From positions 36,301,544-36,365,543 of the forward strand of contig OX638131.1 in the NCBI GenBank assembly GCA_951804985.1: a stretch of 64,000 bases of DNA. The letters are read 5' to 3'. The stretch's first letter is position 1. The number at the start of each line of letters is the position of its first letter. This document shows positions 1 through 10,697 of the stretch, in pieces. The DNA comes from Dryomyza anilis. Its lineage: Eukaryota > Arthropoda > Insecta > Diptera > Dryomyzidae. A program made the position numbers and the translations under genes. The notes beneath the pieces were generated by a model. It was not told the DNA's origin. It saw nothing but the letters and a program-made list of their open reading frames with translations, and ran no database searches.

Positions 1-540
1 AATTTAGTTTGAAAATGAGCCAAATCGGTCAACGGACACGCCCACCACGCCCAAGTCACTTTTATATAACTCTTTAGGAACTAATAACTCGAAAAGTATT
101 CAAGATATAGATATAAAATTTAAAACGTATTGTTATAATTCACCTAAAAATATGTTGTCCAAAAATGGGCGTGTTCCGCCCACTTTTTTTTCATTATTTC
201 CCGGGTTTTCATAGTGAAAATTTGATCCGTAAATTATTAAAATCAAATCTATGAAATATTAGCCTTTCAAAATTTTAAATATAGGCGTGGTCAGCCCAAT
301 GATATTTTTCATTTTTTTTTTAGTTTTTTTTTTAATTTATGGGGATATAAGACGTAAATTTCTGATATATGAATAATATTCTGAGGGTGGGGAGGTTCAG
401 TATAATTAAAATCTTTAAAATTAAGGTATGTAATTAAATATCCCACATTAATATCCCCACCAAAGGTGTAGGGTATTCCATAGTCGGGCCCGAACGACTA
501 TAAAAGTCTGCCCCATGTGACCTAACTTTCCCAACTCGTT
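1..540 (-). repeat. Family A element, copy A1, cut by the window edge
   Basis: This is the reverse complement of the left two-thirds of the elements at 3301-4146, 31335-32147 and 35220-36025. The outer end at 540 reads, on the minus strand, AACGAGTTGGGAAAGTTAGG, as in the other copies. The body shares the GGCGTGGTC, CCCGGGAAATAATG and ATAACTCGAAAAGTATTC blocks. The (GACA)n tract and the hairpin end lie outside the window. It has no coding capacity. Confidence 0.9.
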
Positions 541-1806
541 TTTTGTTGCATTACCATTCATTTTTAATTACCTTATTATAATTTTGCTCATATTTAATAT
601 ATTTGACTTTGTTTAAAAAAAAACAAAACATGAAAAAATACTAAAATAGCATTTTGGTAAAAATTTAAAGTTTCCCACTTTACCCCAACATTTTCCAACA
701 TGTTCGAAATTGTGCTGTTTTGAAAAATCGCTCAAAAATCAATTAAAAGACATATAAATGGTATTCTGTTAATGCATAAAGTTAGATCATGAATCAGTCT
801 ATGGGATAGACCCTTTTAAATAAATAAAAATATTATTCAAATGTACTTTTTTTGAAGTAAAATCAAAACGTTCCCCACTTTACCCTAGGTTCCATTATTA
901 TTAAATGTGCTGATTGCAACTAGTTTATTTTTGAAATATAGTTCATGAATAAAAAAATATAATTGCTAGTATTCTTGAACTATGCAATTAACTCAAACAT
1001 TTACAATACAAAATTTGTGGGTCTTCTGCAAGTCATTGCTTACATTCTCTGCACATTTCTGACATAAATTCGCGTGAAAACGTCGCCACAATGTTACCTT
1101 CTTGCCTAATGGAGCGAACATAAAGACATTTACCTACTTAGGCTATCTTTAAACTTGGCAAAAATAACAAAATACTTGCACACAAATCAGACACAAGGTT
1201 GTTATGGTCAACAAGTGTGAAATGGAACATATTAATGACGAAAATGTTAAAAATGACTATAACGAATGTTAAAGATATTTTATTTTTATTGATTTAAATA
1301 GATTTAGCTTATAAATAGAATTTAAACAGATTTTAAATATATTTAAAATAAAAACCACATGCTGTAAATGAATTGTATTAAAGCGTGCCTGACTTTTTTC
1401 TTCGCTCAAATGAAATTATGTGAGTTTTTGAATTTTTAACAACCAAGTGTTCGTTTACGGATTACGGATTTAAAACGTAAAACGCATTAGCATACGTAGC
1501 CAAAACAGACGTCGTCGTCAAGTGGCTTCTCTGCACATTGTAGGAGGGCGTCGTCGTAGGGTGCAATACGTAGACAACGACGACACTTTCTGACTGCAAA
1601 GTGTCGACGACTTGGTGGCGCACTTAGCGGCACCTGTGCAAGTTCCCAGCATGGCAACGAATTCAGTCTAGAACAACAAAATAAAAATAAAAAAAAAAAT
1701 TCTCCCCCAACTCACAGAGATACATATATATTCGACTTAAAAGCACAATATTTTGCAAAAGAATTACTTTGAAATTTCTTTTTGGTTATCTTCGTACTCT
1801 TTATAG
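541..1806. other. Upstream or intronic DNA of the icarapin-like gene
   Basis: No exon can be supported here. The stretch is AT-rich except for a CpG-richer patch at about 1500-1665 with GTCGTCGTC and ACGACGACG blocks and a perfect 9-bp-arm hairpin (CGACACTTT at 1581-1589 with AAAGTGTCG at 1598-1606). The last bases before 1807 form a T/C-rich tract ending in TATAG, a usable 3' splice site. Confidence 0.5.
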
Positions 1807-2367
1807 ACATCTTCCGACGTCTACGCACCCGTTTGTGGCCCCTACAGTCCGCAGGAGCTGCCGATGATGATTCCGACGAGGACGCCGATGGCTTCTCCTT
1901 CAAATTGAACCCCAAAAAGGGCAACACAACCTCTACCGTTAAGGTGAGTAGTGCAGCATAATGTTAGATAGAACTATTTTCGAAAACTTTTGAATTTTCA
2001 GGTTGTCGATGGACACAAAATCGAAATCAACGATACCGTTTATGGTGATGATACCAGCGTCTTTAAGGTGCGTGTCGTCAATATACGCCCACTGGAGTCC
2101 GATGAGGATGTCGGCAATACGGAGAATGCCGAGAAGGACACTGGCAAAGCCGCCGCCACATCGGCACCTAGCAATGCCAAGGATAATGCCGACGATTCGG
2201 ACGAACGTCGTGAACCGCTCGAAAACAAAAATGTCGATGAAAATGAGATCAAGGGCAATATTGATGATCCCGAGGTAAAATACTAAAAAAAAAACACACA
2301 AATGACACGTTTTTTATGCTCTTAAACATTTTTTTTATTTCACAAAATGCAGCTGAAGAGAATTTAA
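1807..2367 (+). CDS. Icarapin-like secreted protein, C-terminal exons (5' part outside window)
   Basis: Three coding blocks are inferred. Exon 1807-1943 follows a T/C-rich tract ending TATAG and ends at AAG|GTGAGT. After a 58-bp intron, exon 2002-2274 follows TTTTCAG. A last block, 2353-2367 (CTG AAG AGA ATT TAA), lies behind a 78-bp intron with a strong pyrimidine tract ending ATGCAG. The joined reading frame stays open for about 140 residues. It contains GNTTSTVK then VVDGHKIEINDTVYG and FKVRVVNIRPLE, which line up with the conserved core of icarapin (bee venom allergen Api m 10 family: an NTTST stretch, then DGH, INET and a RVRVIDVRP block). The tail is acidic and polar. Icarapins are small secreted proteins with wide insect orthologs; their biochemical role is not established. 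The signal peptide would be in upstream exons not seen here. If the last intron is retained, the frame ends three codons later with TAA at 2284-2286 (VKY tail). The family call is from memory of the motif. Confidence 0.75.
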
Positions 2368-3300
2368 AGATTTTTGAAAACACTAACAATATTCGTAGCG
2401 CAATAACTTTTTCTTACTATGTACAATGAAAACAATTTCAATATTCTAACAACTATCTGGTATACCTACTCATTTACTCTATATATATAAATGAAAATAG
2501 GTATTCTGTATATATATAAATTATACTTATTAAAGTAGCTGTGAAACATTTATTTTTGCCTAGCTCTTAAAATCTTTTGTAAATTAAAAATTCTTTTGCT
2601 GGTTTATTTATGTAGTATGTAAATGTAATTTTTATATACAGCATTTATACTATATTATCTAATTATTTTACGAATGCTTAAACTATATAATGTACTAACA
2701 GCCTAGCATTATAATTATATATCCTATGTACTACTGGCATATGTTTTTTTTACTTCACAATTATCAAACATTTATAAAATATATCTCTAATAAAACAAAA
2801 AAACAATTCAATTGATTTTGTAAATATTATTTTATTCTTAATGCTGCTGCCGCTTTTTATTTAATTAATCTGTGAAATTTAAATATTTCAATGTTGTAAA
2901 TATTATATTTTTGGTGCTATTATATGGATTTGGTTGTCTTGGTGAAGTTGCTTTCAGTATTTTCTAAAGGTTAACAAAAAAACGTAAGTATTAGCTGGTA
3001 ATATATTTATGGAACAAATGTTTATATAATTTTTACTCTTCATTTGACTACACAATTATTGTTTAATATTTTAATATAGAAATGATAAACCCAATCTAGT
3101 AGATGAAAATATGATTACGGAATGATTGTGGAAAAACTACACAATACGATTTTTGCCATGGACATTCCATACATCAACTCTCTATAATTCGCTGGTGCTG
3201 ATTTTGATTACATACTCTGTTTTTTTCCTATTACCTAATGTTTTTGAAAAAATTGAAATCGTATTTTTATCCCATTTTCTCACCCACTATTTGAAGTAAG
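2368..3300 (+). other. Probable 3' UTR of the icarapin-like gene, then intergenic
   Basis: AT-rich sequence without open frames. An AATAAA at 2789-2794 followed by A-rich sequence is a reasonable cleavage signal about 420 bases after the stop codon. Nothing else is recognised between it and the family A element that starts at 3301. Confidence 0.5.
2789..2794 (+). terminator. Candidate poly(A) signal AATAAA for the icarapin-like gene
   Basis: This is a canonical hexamer downstream of the stop codon and before the next repeat, on the same strand. In AT-rich DNA the motif occurs by chance, so the assignment rests on position only. Confidence 0.45.
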
Positions 3301-4146
3301 AACGAGTTGGGGAAGTTAGGTCCCTTGGGTAAGTTCGGTCACATGGGGCGTATTTATAGTCAGTCGGGCCCGACTATGGAATACCCTACACCTATGGTGG
3401 GGATATTAATGTGGGATATTTAATTGCATTCCTTAATTTTAAAGTTTTTAATTATGCTGAACCTCCCCACCCTGGGAATATTACTCAAAAATCAGAAATT
3501 TACGTCTTATATCCCCATAAATTAAAAAAATTATATAGAAGTATAAACAACTAAAAAAAAAAATTGAAAAATATAATTGGTTGGACCACGCCTATATTTA
3601 AAATTTTGAAAGGCTAATATTTCATTGATTTGATTTTAATAATTTACGGATCAAATTTCCACTATGAAAACCCGGGAAATAATGAAAAAAAAAGTGGGCG
3701 GATCACGCCCATTTTTGGACCACATATTCTTAGGTGAATTATAACAATACGTTTTAAATTTTTTACCTATATCTTGAATACTTTTCGAGTTATTAGTTCC
3801 GAAAGAGTTATATAAAAGTGACTTGTATGGGAGGTGGGCGTGTCCGTTGACCGATTTGGCTCATTTTCAAACTCTGGTCCTATTTTTGGCTAAAATATAT
3901 TGAGTACAAATTTCATCGCATTCTGATCAGTATTTCTCAAGTTATTCTGTATTCGGACAGCAAGACAACAAGACAGCAAGACAGACAGACAGACAGACAG
4001 ACAGACGGACATGGCTAAACGGACTCGGGTAGTGATGCTGATCAAAAATATATATACTCTTTCATACCGGACACGCCTCCTAAGGGGCGTTACAATATAT
4101 GCACAAAGTTAATATACCCTGTACCACAAAGGTGTAGGGTATAAAA
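3301..4146 (+). repeat. Family A element, full-length copy A2
   Basis: Begins AACGAGTTGGGGAAGTTAGG and ends with GTACCACAAAGGTGTAGGGT plus ATA. The last 30 bases can fold as a hairpin (TATACCCTGTACC against GGTGTAGGGTATA). An internal (GACA)n/(GACG) tract at about 3957-4010 precedes GGACATGGCTAAACGGACTC, the same order as in A3, A4, A5 and A6. The arrangement (short core, GTCY microsatellite, hairpin end, no ORF) resembles mini-me/DINE-1 type non-autonomous Helitron-like elements; the class is inference. Confidence 0.9.
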
Positions 4147-5016
4147 ATATATTCCTGTGGAAACTGTGGAAAAATTGTTGTACTAAAAAACTTTAACGAA
4201 ATTTTTCTTTTAATTGTCAAGACTAATTTTAATATAATAATGAATGCCAATATTCCAAAATGTTTTTAAGATAATTGTATCTAAACTTGGAGAAGTTTAA
4301 TTTTTTTTGAGAATTTTTTTATATTTGTTTTTATAATTTAGAATTTAATGATAAACAGAAAATGATATATGGTTATCCAGAGCATAGTATAAACTGATTA
4401 TCAAAACTACTAACTTCTTTTTAATTGATTTACTATTTAAAATATGTCCTGTGTACATATTTTTGGTACTATTTTATATAATAAATTTTCAATGAAAATA
4501 CGTATGCCCTGTAATCTGGAAATTTCATTACTTCATATTTTAGGTATGCTTCCATTACGTCGCAGAAATTTTGTTTGGTAAAAACAGCTATTTTTCAATA
4601 ATTTGTATGTAAAATAAACAAGCATTTTAAATTTAAACAGCTTTTTACGGAAACTGTGTTGATAGGGCATATTTTAAAAATGAGAACTGATAAAAAAGTT
4701 ATTAATTTTCGTTGTTAGCTTGAACAATGTACTACATAACAAGAAATCATTTGCTTATTTATCATTAGATCAAAAATTCTAAAAAATCATCCAAAAATAG
4801 TCTAATAAAATCAATATTTTTTGAGTTTTGATTCAAATATACCAAAAACCTATCGGGATAATAGTATTATTTGGTATATTGTAATTAGTTTTGACAATTG
4901 AAAGAAAAATTGCGTTTCCTTTTGTTTTGGAAAACTAGTGTTGTAAGGGACTGTATATTTTTATTCTAAACAGTGGCAATCGTTAGCGTTACATAATAGA
5001 AAAAATAACTGAGTAT
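4147..5016. other. AT-rich intergenic DNA, nothing recognised
   Basis: No open frame above background and no repeat shared with the rest of the window is seen. Confidence 0.6.
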
Positions 5017-5480
5017 CCCTAGTAGAAATTGTACTAGGGATATGATAGGGGCCTGATCATTGAAAATTTCTCTTGTCGTAACCCGTTCAGTTACATGACG
5101 AAAATGGTCAGGCAATGATTAATAATAATAATAATAATAATAGTTTGGCGCTACAGTCCTGTATAGAACTTCAGCCGAGCTCTCTCACCATTTTGAGCTG
5201 TACGTATTATATTTGTACTCAAAGTAGTGGAACCTACAGTTTATTGCCGAATCCGAACGGCGGGTGAGAGCTTTTCATAGGCAATGGTTTTACTCTCGTA
5301 GGTTTACCATTTACTGACGAGAGGTAGCGCGGTATAGAAAAATGTTTCTATGATAAGATGTTGTTAGCCCCAGTCCAGGCTTGAACCAGGGACCTTTCGG
5401 CTCGCAGTCCAACGCACTAACCACTGAGCTACCACGGCTACTATGATAGGGTACCGTAATAGGGTAAATTTCTCCTAGGG
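5017..5480. mobile_element. MITE with CCCTAG ends (family E, copy E3), interrupted by a SINE
   Basis: It starts CCCTAGTAGAAATTG and ends AAATTTCTCCTAGGG, inverted versions of one another. The same ends bound copies at 37775-38112 and 60883-61298, together with the internal words GGGGCCTGATCATTG and GATCATG. The SINE at about 5114-5443 sits inside it. Without the SINE the element is only about 135 bp, a shortened copy. Confidence 0.7.
5114..5443 (-). mobile_element. tRNA-derived SINE, full-length copy
   Basis: Reading the minus strand, the head carries a polymerase III A box (GGTAGCTCAGTGGTTAGTGC) and B box (GGTTCAAGCC) spaced as in a tRNA. It is followed by a tRNA-unrelated body of about 230 bp and a 3' (ATT)n tail, seen on the plus strand as (AAT)n at 5121-5140. 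Copies occur at 12025, 23685, 26703, 36525, 37303, 38886 and, as heads only, 18831 and 55806. It is inserted into the family E MITE. Confidence 0.85.
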
Positions 5481-5762
5481 ATGCAGTCAAAATCAGCACC
5501 ACGAATTAGAACTGAAGTATGAGATATCCATGGCAAACATTTGTTCTTGGTTTGTTGAGTAGTGTTATTATAACTGCAGAAGTCATAATATAGATTTTTA
5601 AAAATCATATAATGTTGGTTTAGAATTCGTTTATGATTCAGTCCATCATATTATTTTATATACATTACTTATTTGGCCAATACAACCCATATACATTATT
5701 ACACTATTCCCTAATAGAAATAGCACTAGGGTTATGGTAGGGGTCTGATCATTGTACATCAA

Positions 5763-7305
5763 ACTCAAAATGATTTCTAGGACATTTTACAAAATATTTT
5801 TTCATAATTTTATATTTCGTAAAATATGCAAACAATTAGTGGAATACATAAAACATTTGTAATTTTTATTTTTTCCCAAATATTTTTTACGAATGTTTCG
5901 TATATATTAAAATTCAATATTAGTAAAATTAACACAACAACAAAAGTACAAATATTTTGTTTAAGTTACGAAACTTTCGTTGTATTATTTTTTATTAAAA
6001 TTTTTTTAATAAAGAAAAACATATTTTACAAATTGTGAGGCTATATGTAGAAATTTACAAAAAAATCATGTTTTTTACGAATAATTAGTAAACAGAAATA
6101 TCTTTGCGTTAAATAGCTACTAGGAGCTGCATTTTATTATCGCAAGCAGATAGTTATAAAATACAACCAGTTGGGAAGGTTTGATCACATGAGTAATTTT
6201 AAATTTGGTGTTATTATGATAGTTAGGATTATCAAAATTATAGTCGGTCTAAGCCGACTATAAATACCCTACACATATGTGTGGTTACCATTCAAAGTGG
6301 TATATAGGCCACCAGGGTATACAAATTCGGAAAATAACTACAAACTTACAATCGCTGAAGAATTTCCATTCATTTGATACCCATATTTACAAATGGGTAG
6401 GTGTACCGAATTTCGATTTTTTTTTTTGGGAACCACAAGTCGTTTCGCGGGAAAACATTATTTTCATGTATTTGAGCATGAAGTCAATATATATTTGACC
6501 AAAGAAGTTTACCTAAGCACGTATACAGTAAAACTGAACTGTAGATGTACATTTTCTTTGAGTAATTTAAATATAAATGGTCATATCACAGGTCACAATA
6601 AACCGATATGCCTAATTTTTTCGCACATACAGCGTAGGTGTATAAGTAATTTAAATTATGGGTTTCATTTATCTTACTCTTCAATTGTTTAAGTAGTAAT
6701 GATTTCAACAGACAGGCAGACAGACGGACAGACGGACAGACGGACAGACAGACGGACAGACGGACATCGCTAAAACAACTCAGGAGGTCATGCTGATCAA
6801 GAATATATACACTTTTCCATACCGGAGATGCTTCCTTCTGGGTTTTACAAACGGCGTACCAAATTGAATATACCCTTTCACTATTAGTGTAGGGTATAAA
6901 AAGTTATAAAATGTGTTCTGTGTAAGTTCTGTTTGTTTCAAATGTCAAAAGTATTAAATCAGTGCATAATATTTCATATTTTTTGAATAAATCATTATTT
7001 CCCTCCTCAGTTTTTTTAAATACAGCATTCGTGTGTATTACGAAAGATTCGTAAAATTACTAAAAAACATACAATCATATTCAATAAATTACGAATAAAA
7101 ATAACACTCTTTCGTATTAGGTACAATGACTTTTGTAGATAAAATCTACGATTAGTTTCGTAAAATACAAAAAATTCTTATTTTATTATAAATATACGAA
7201 ATTCTATCGTGTATTTTACGAAATATTTCGTAGATAAATTTCACGTCGTTTTTCGAAAAATACACGAACAATTTCTTTCCTTTTTTATTAGATTTTATTT
7301 TGAGT
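5763..7305. mobile_element. AT-rich element with ACTCAAAAT ends, split by a family B insertion
   Basis: ACTCAAAAT at 5763 and ATTTTGAGT at 7297-7305 are inverted. Both flanks of the inserted B element (6166-6902) are filled with the same unusual words, TTTCGTAAAAT, ACGAAA and TTTACGAA (for example 5816, 5888, 7038, 7154 and 7195-7255), on both strands. This suggests one non-coding element of about 800 bp interrupted by B1. The call is inferred from symmetry, not from a known family. Confidence 0.5.
6166..6902 (+). repeat. Family B element, copy B1
   Basis: Starts CCAGTTGGGAAGGTTTGATC and ends AGTGTAGGGTATAAAAA. It shares with 10875-11617 and 12709-13417 the inverted word AGTCGG...CCGACT near the start, the block CACATATGTGTGGTTACCAT, a (GACA/GACG)n tract (6710-6765) and the block GGAGGTCATGCTGATCAAGA. 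Family A has the same architecture and a similar end, so the two are related. Confidence 0.9.
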
Positions 7306-7998
7306 GCACAACCGCCCTAGTTACCTAATCGGATAGTCCATAATCAGATAGTCGTAATATGGTCACATTGAAGGGTTAAAAGGCTTCAAAAGATTAAAAA
7401 AACGAATTAATAAATTAATTTATTTTTTTATACACTGCAATGCTATTTATATACATAGAAATATTATTCACCTAGTTTTTGAGGAAAAAATATTTAAGTC
7501 CATCAGATTTAGAACCTGTTCTAAACCAAGTTACCTCTTAGAAGTCATTTGTTATGCAAAAGTTATTCCAAAATGTGCCTGCCAAGGCTGTTTTTTTAAT
7601 AGATTATTTTGAAATCATTTTTCAATATATTAAAGATCTATTAAAAATAATATAATAGTTTTATATAAAAAAACTATTATATGAATTTTAATATAAATTT
7701 AATTTACTATAGTAAATAATTAAATTACGAAAAAATTTCACAATTTAAAACATCAAAATGCATCTAGGATTTCTTTATTATTTTGATGGTTTCTTACTGT
7801 GAAATCAATTACACTAATCATAAACGAGCTGTGAAAGTTCTGAAATTAACTTACAATATGTGCAATGATGTCAGTAGTATATATGTCTTTATGCACTTTC
7901 AGTGCACATGCAATTCCTGCTGAAGAAATCGTTATACCACCCGGGAACATTTGCTCATTTCGAACACAGCGTGAATCAGTGTCTGCTTGGCACTACCG
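7306..7998. other. Intergenic DNA, nothing recognised
   Basis: AT-rich, with short repeats such as AAACTATTATATG but no supportable gene. Confidence 0.55.
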
Positions 7999-8942
7999 CA
8001 CAGTGTGCCCAAACGCTCTTAAATCGGGTGAAATTCATTATTTTCGGAACCACTCAACCGATTTTAAAAATGTAAAAAGTGTTGTACAGAGAGAACTTGA
8101 ATAAACTTAAGTTTTAAAATTGTATCTTTAATGGTTATGGAGATAAAAATCAGTAAAGTTGAGATTTATTTCATGAAAAATTTTCAAAAATTGTAAAAAT
8201 CCAAAAGTTATCCGATTTTTAAAATTCTTTTGTTTGTGAAAAGCTTACATTGAAATCTAAAGAAAATGTGCTTACATGAAAAAATATCTTGATTAGTTTT
8301 AAAGATATAGACTAGAACATCATTTTTTTTTTAATTTTTGAAGACTTTACTTCACATATTTATACATAGATTGTACATTTAATCATGAAATCAAAATATT
8401 TGTATAGAACTATATAAACAATTAACACATAAATCATAAACTGAAAACCGTTTTTAAATATCTCAAGTGGTTTAGTAAATATAAAATTGTAAAGTCGAAT
8501 TTTTTTTTTATTTTACGTTTTTTAATTTTTTTTTTTGAAAAATGGACTTTTACGCTAATCTATTTTACGTACAATCTATGTATAAATATGTAAAGTAAAA
8601 TCTTCATAAATTTAAAAAAAAATCATGTTCTAGTCTATATTTTTAAAACTAATCAAGATATTTTCTCATGTAAGCACATTTTCTTTAGATCGCAATGTAA
8701 GCTTTTCATAAACAAAAGAATTTTAAAAATCGGATAACTTTTGGATTTTTTACAATTTTTGAAAAAAATTTCATGGAAAAAATCTCAACTTTACTGATTT
8801 TTATCTCCATAACCATTAAAGATACAAACTCCAATTTCTCTCAAGTTCTCTCTGTACAACACTTTTTTAAATTTTTAAAATCGGTTGAGTGGTTCCGAAA
8901 ATACTGAATTTCACCCGATTTAAGAGCGTTTGGACACACTGT
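7999..8942. mobile_element. Large fold-back element with arms of about 375 bp
   Basis: The left arm (about 7999-8378) and the right arm (about 8569-8942) are reverse complements over nearly their whole length. The outer ends are CAGTGTGCCCAAACGCTCTT and its inverse ending TTTGGACACACTG; the arms meet at TACATAGATTGTAC/GTACAATCTATGTA. The spacer is about 190 bp and non-coding. The CAGTG ends would fit a hAT- or Transib-like non-autonomous element, but the flanks show no clear target-site duplication, so the superfamily is open. The open frame at 7865-8104 only crosses its left edge. Confidence 0.85.
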
Positions 8943-9492
8943 TTATCGTTGCTTAGTTTCTGAAAAATCCATTTAACTCCGAAATAAAAATACTTTATCA
9001 TAAAATGTTATCGATAATATTTTTTTGAAACATTTTTATTATGTTGCTTTCTTGTCTGTCTGTTCGGTACAAATTTTGTAATTGATTTTGAACTACCTTC
9101 GCTATGAGCTACAGACTTGAGATTTTAAATATTTCCTCGAACTGGATGAAAATGCAATATTATAGTTTTCTTGCCATCTGGTTCATCATGGTTCTATCGC
9201 CATGGTTCCATATTAAAAACACTTTGAAACATGAATTTGTTTTACTTTAATAATATTAGGCATCTCGAATTTTGTCAATTATCCAGTTGCATTAAAATTT
9301 CCTAAATTATTCACTGGAATATATTGCTTCCAACAACAAGAGAAGCACCTACAAAAAATGAAATCTAGAAAAAACGTGCAAATAAATTCTCTTCTGCTCT
9401 CTGCTTGTAATGTTGTTGTTGTTTGACTCTTCTTCGATTGATCATAAATTTGCGTGTGTTTGTTGTTGTTACATTCCAGTCTTCTTGCAAAT
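8943..9492. other. Intergenic DNA upstream of a candidate promoter
   Basis: No gene seen. GTTGTTGTT runs at about 9407-9475 lead into the promoter candidate at 9493. Confidence 0.45.
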
Positions 9493-9526
9493 TCAGTTGA
9501 TTGTTGGCACGCAGGGAGGAAGGTTT
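9493..9526 (+). promoter_or_regulatory. Candidate Inr plus DPE core promoter, +1 at 9495
   Basis: TCAGTT at 9493-9498 is a perfect fly initiator (consensus TCAGTY). With the A as +1, bases +28 to +32 (9522-9526) read GGTTT, four of five matches to the downstream promoter element RGWYV at the exact required spacing. No TATA box lies 25-35 bases upstream, as expected for a DPE promoter. The transcript would run into the leader exon ending at 10088. Confidence 0.45.
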
Positions 9527-10088
9527 TTATCTTAGAATCTAATTGTTATTTGACAGAAAAAAACTGAAAATGTTTAATAAATTGTAAGAAATCGTCGAAA
9601 ACATTGTAATTAATATATTTTGCAACGAATTAATAACATTAGTGAATATATTGAAGTGTTTTTGTGCAACAGACTGCTCTCTGAAAAAAAAAATGGAGCA
9701 TTAAAAATGCGTGTTATATTAATGCGACATTGAATCGTCAAATTGTGTGTGAAGACAACATAGAAAGAAATATATGTTGTACCTATATATTAAAGTTAAA
9801 ATTAAATAACATATTTTAGAAATATTTGCGTAAAATGTGTTCACTAAAAAAAGTAATAAAAGTAAAGGTGAAAATAATTGTGAAGATGAAGATAAAAGTG
9901 TGCATTAAAATAGAAATTGAGAGTGTGTAAGTAAAATTATGTGAAAATACAAAAATTATAATAATTAAGTTATCGGTATTACAAAAAGGTCAAACAAAAA
10001 ATGGGCCAAATATAAAAAATAAACTATTCAAGCTTTTCAATAAAAATGTAATTAATTGGAAATTAAAAATTAAAAGACATAAAAGATG
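9495..10088 (+). other. Candidate leader exon ending in ATG|GTGAGT
   Basis: About 590 bases of A-rich sequence with several short upstream ATGs follow the promoter candidate. It ends AAAAG-ATG at 10086-10088, followed directly by GTGAGTTAG, a near-consensus splice donor. A start codon as the last three bases of a leader exon is a known arrangement in fly genes with long first introns. The downstream exon is not fixed. An acceptor at 29475/29476 on the same strand would join in phase 0 and read M-LAVAIEMLP into the acidic-protein frame; this is inference. No ORF is claimed within the leader. Confidence 0.4.
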
Positions 10089-10224
10089 GTGAGTTAGTTT
10101 GTTTAATAATACAATTTCATATAAATATTATAGAAGATAAATAAATTAAAAATTTTCCTGAATTATGCAATTAATTATTACCAATCATATTTAGATTACA
10201 TGCTAATCGAGGTTAACGAATTCA

Positions 10225-10445
10225 CACCCAGGAAAAAATTCTCTCAAATCCCATTAAAATTGGTCAATAGGACTATTATTGATTTAATAGTATACAAAAA
10301 ATAAATCTTTTCATATAAACTTAATGGCAATGTCATGGTATTTTCTAGTATTTAATGGTATTTTCCGATTAAAATAATAATTTAACCTATTGACTATTTT
10401 TAATAGTAAAAAACTATTATTTATATAGTATTTTTTTTCTGGGTG
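10225..10445. mobile_element. MITE with CACCCAG ends (family M, copy M1)
   Basis: Bounded by CACCCAGGAAAAAATT and, inverted, TTTTTTTTCTGGGTG. It is nearly identical in sequence and size (221 bp) to 55228-55445. Related copies lie at 56419-56630, 62668-62877 and 34862-34995. The interior carries ATTGGTCAATAGGACTATTA and its near-inverse, so much of it is palindromic. No coding capacity. Confidence 0.9.
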
Positions 10446-10697
10446 CAGAAATGACACAATAGAATTTAATTTCTATTGTGTCATACAGTAAATTTAGGAT
10501 GTTCCTACGACTGCATTCAAAATTATCATTAATAAGCCATATCATTATATCCTATTTCTACCAGTCGATAAAAACCATTTCATCGTTTTACCATATCATT
10601 TAGCTCTAGCTATGTGTTTTTTAAATTGATCCATATTTCGGTATTATTCAATCCAATACTTGTTTGTGGGTTAAGACCCAGTAGTAAATAGATTGAG

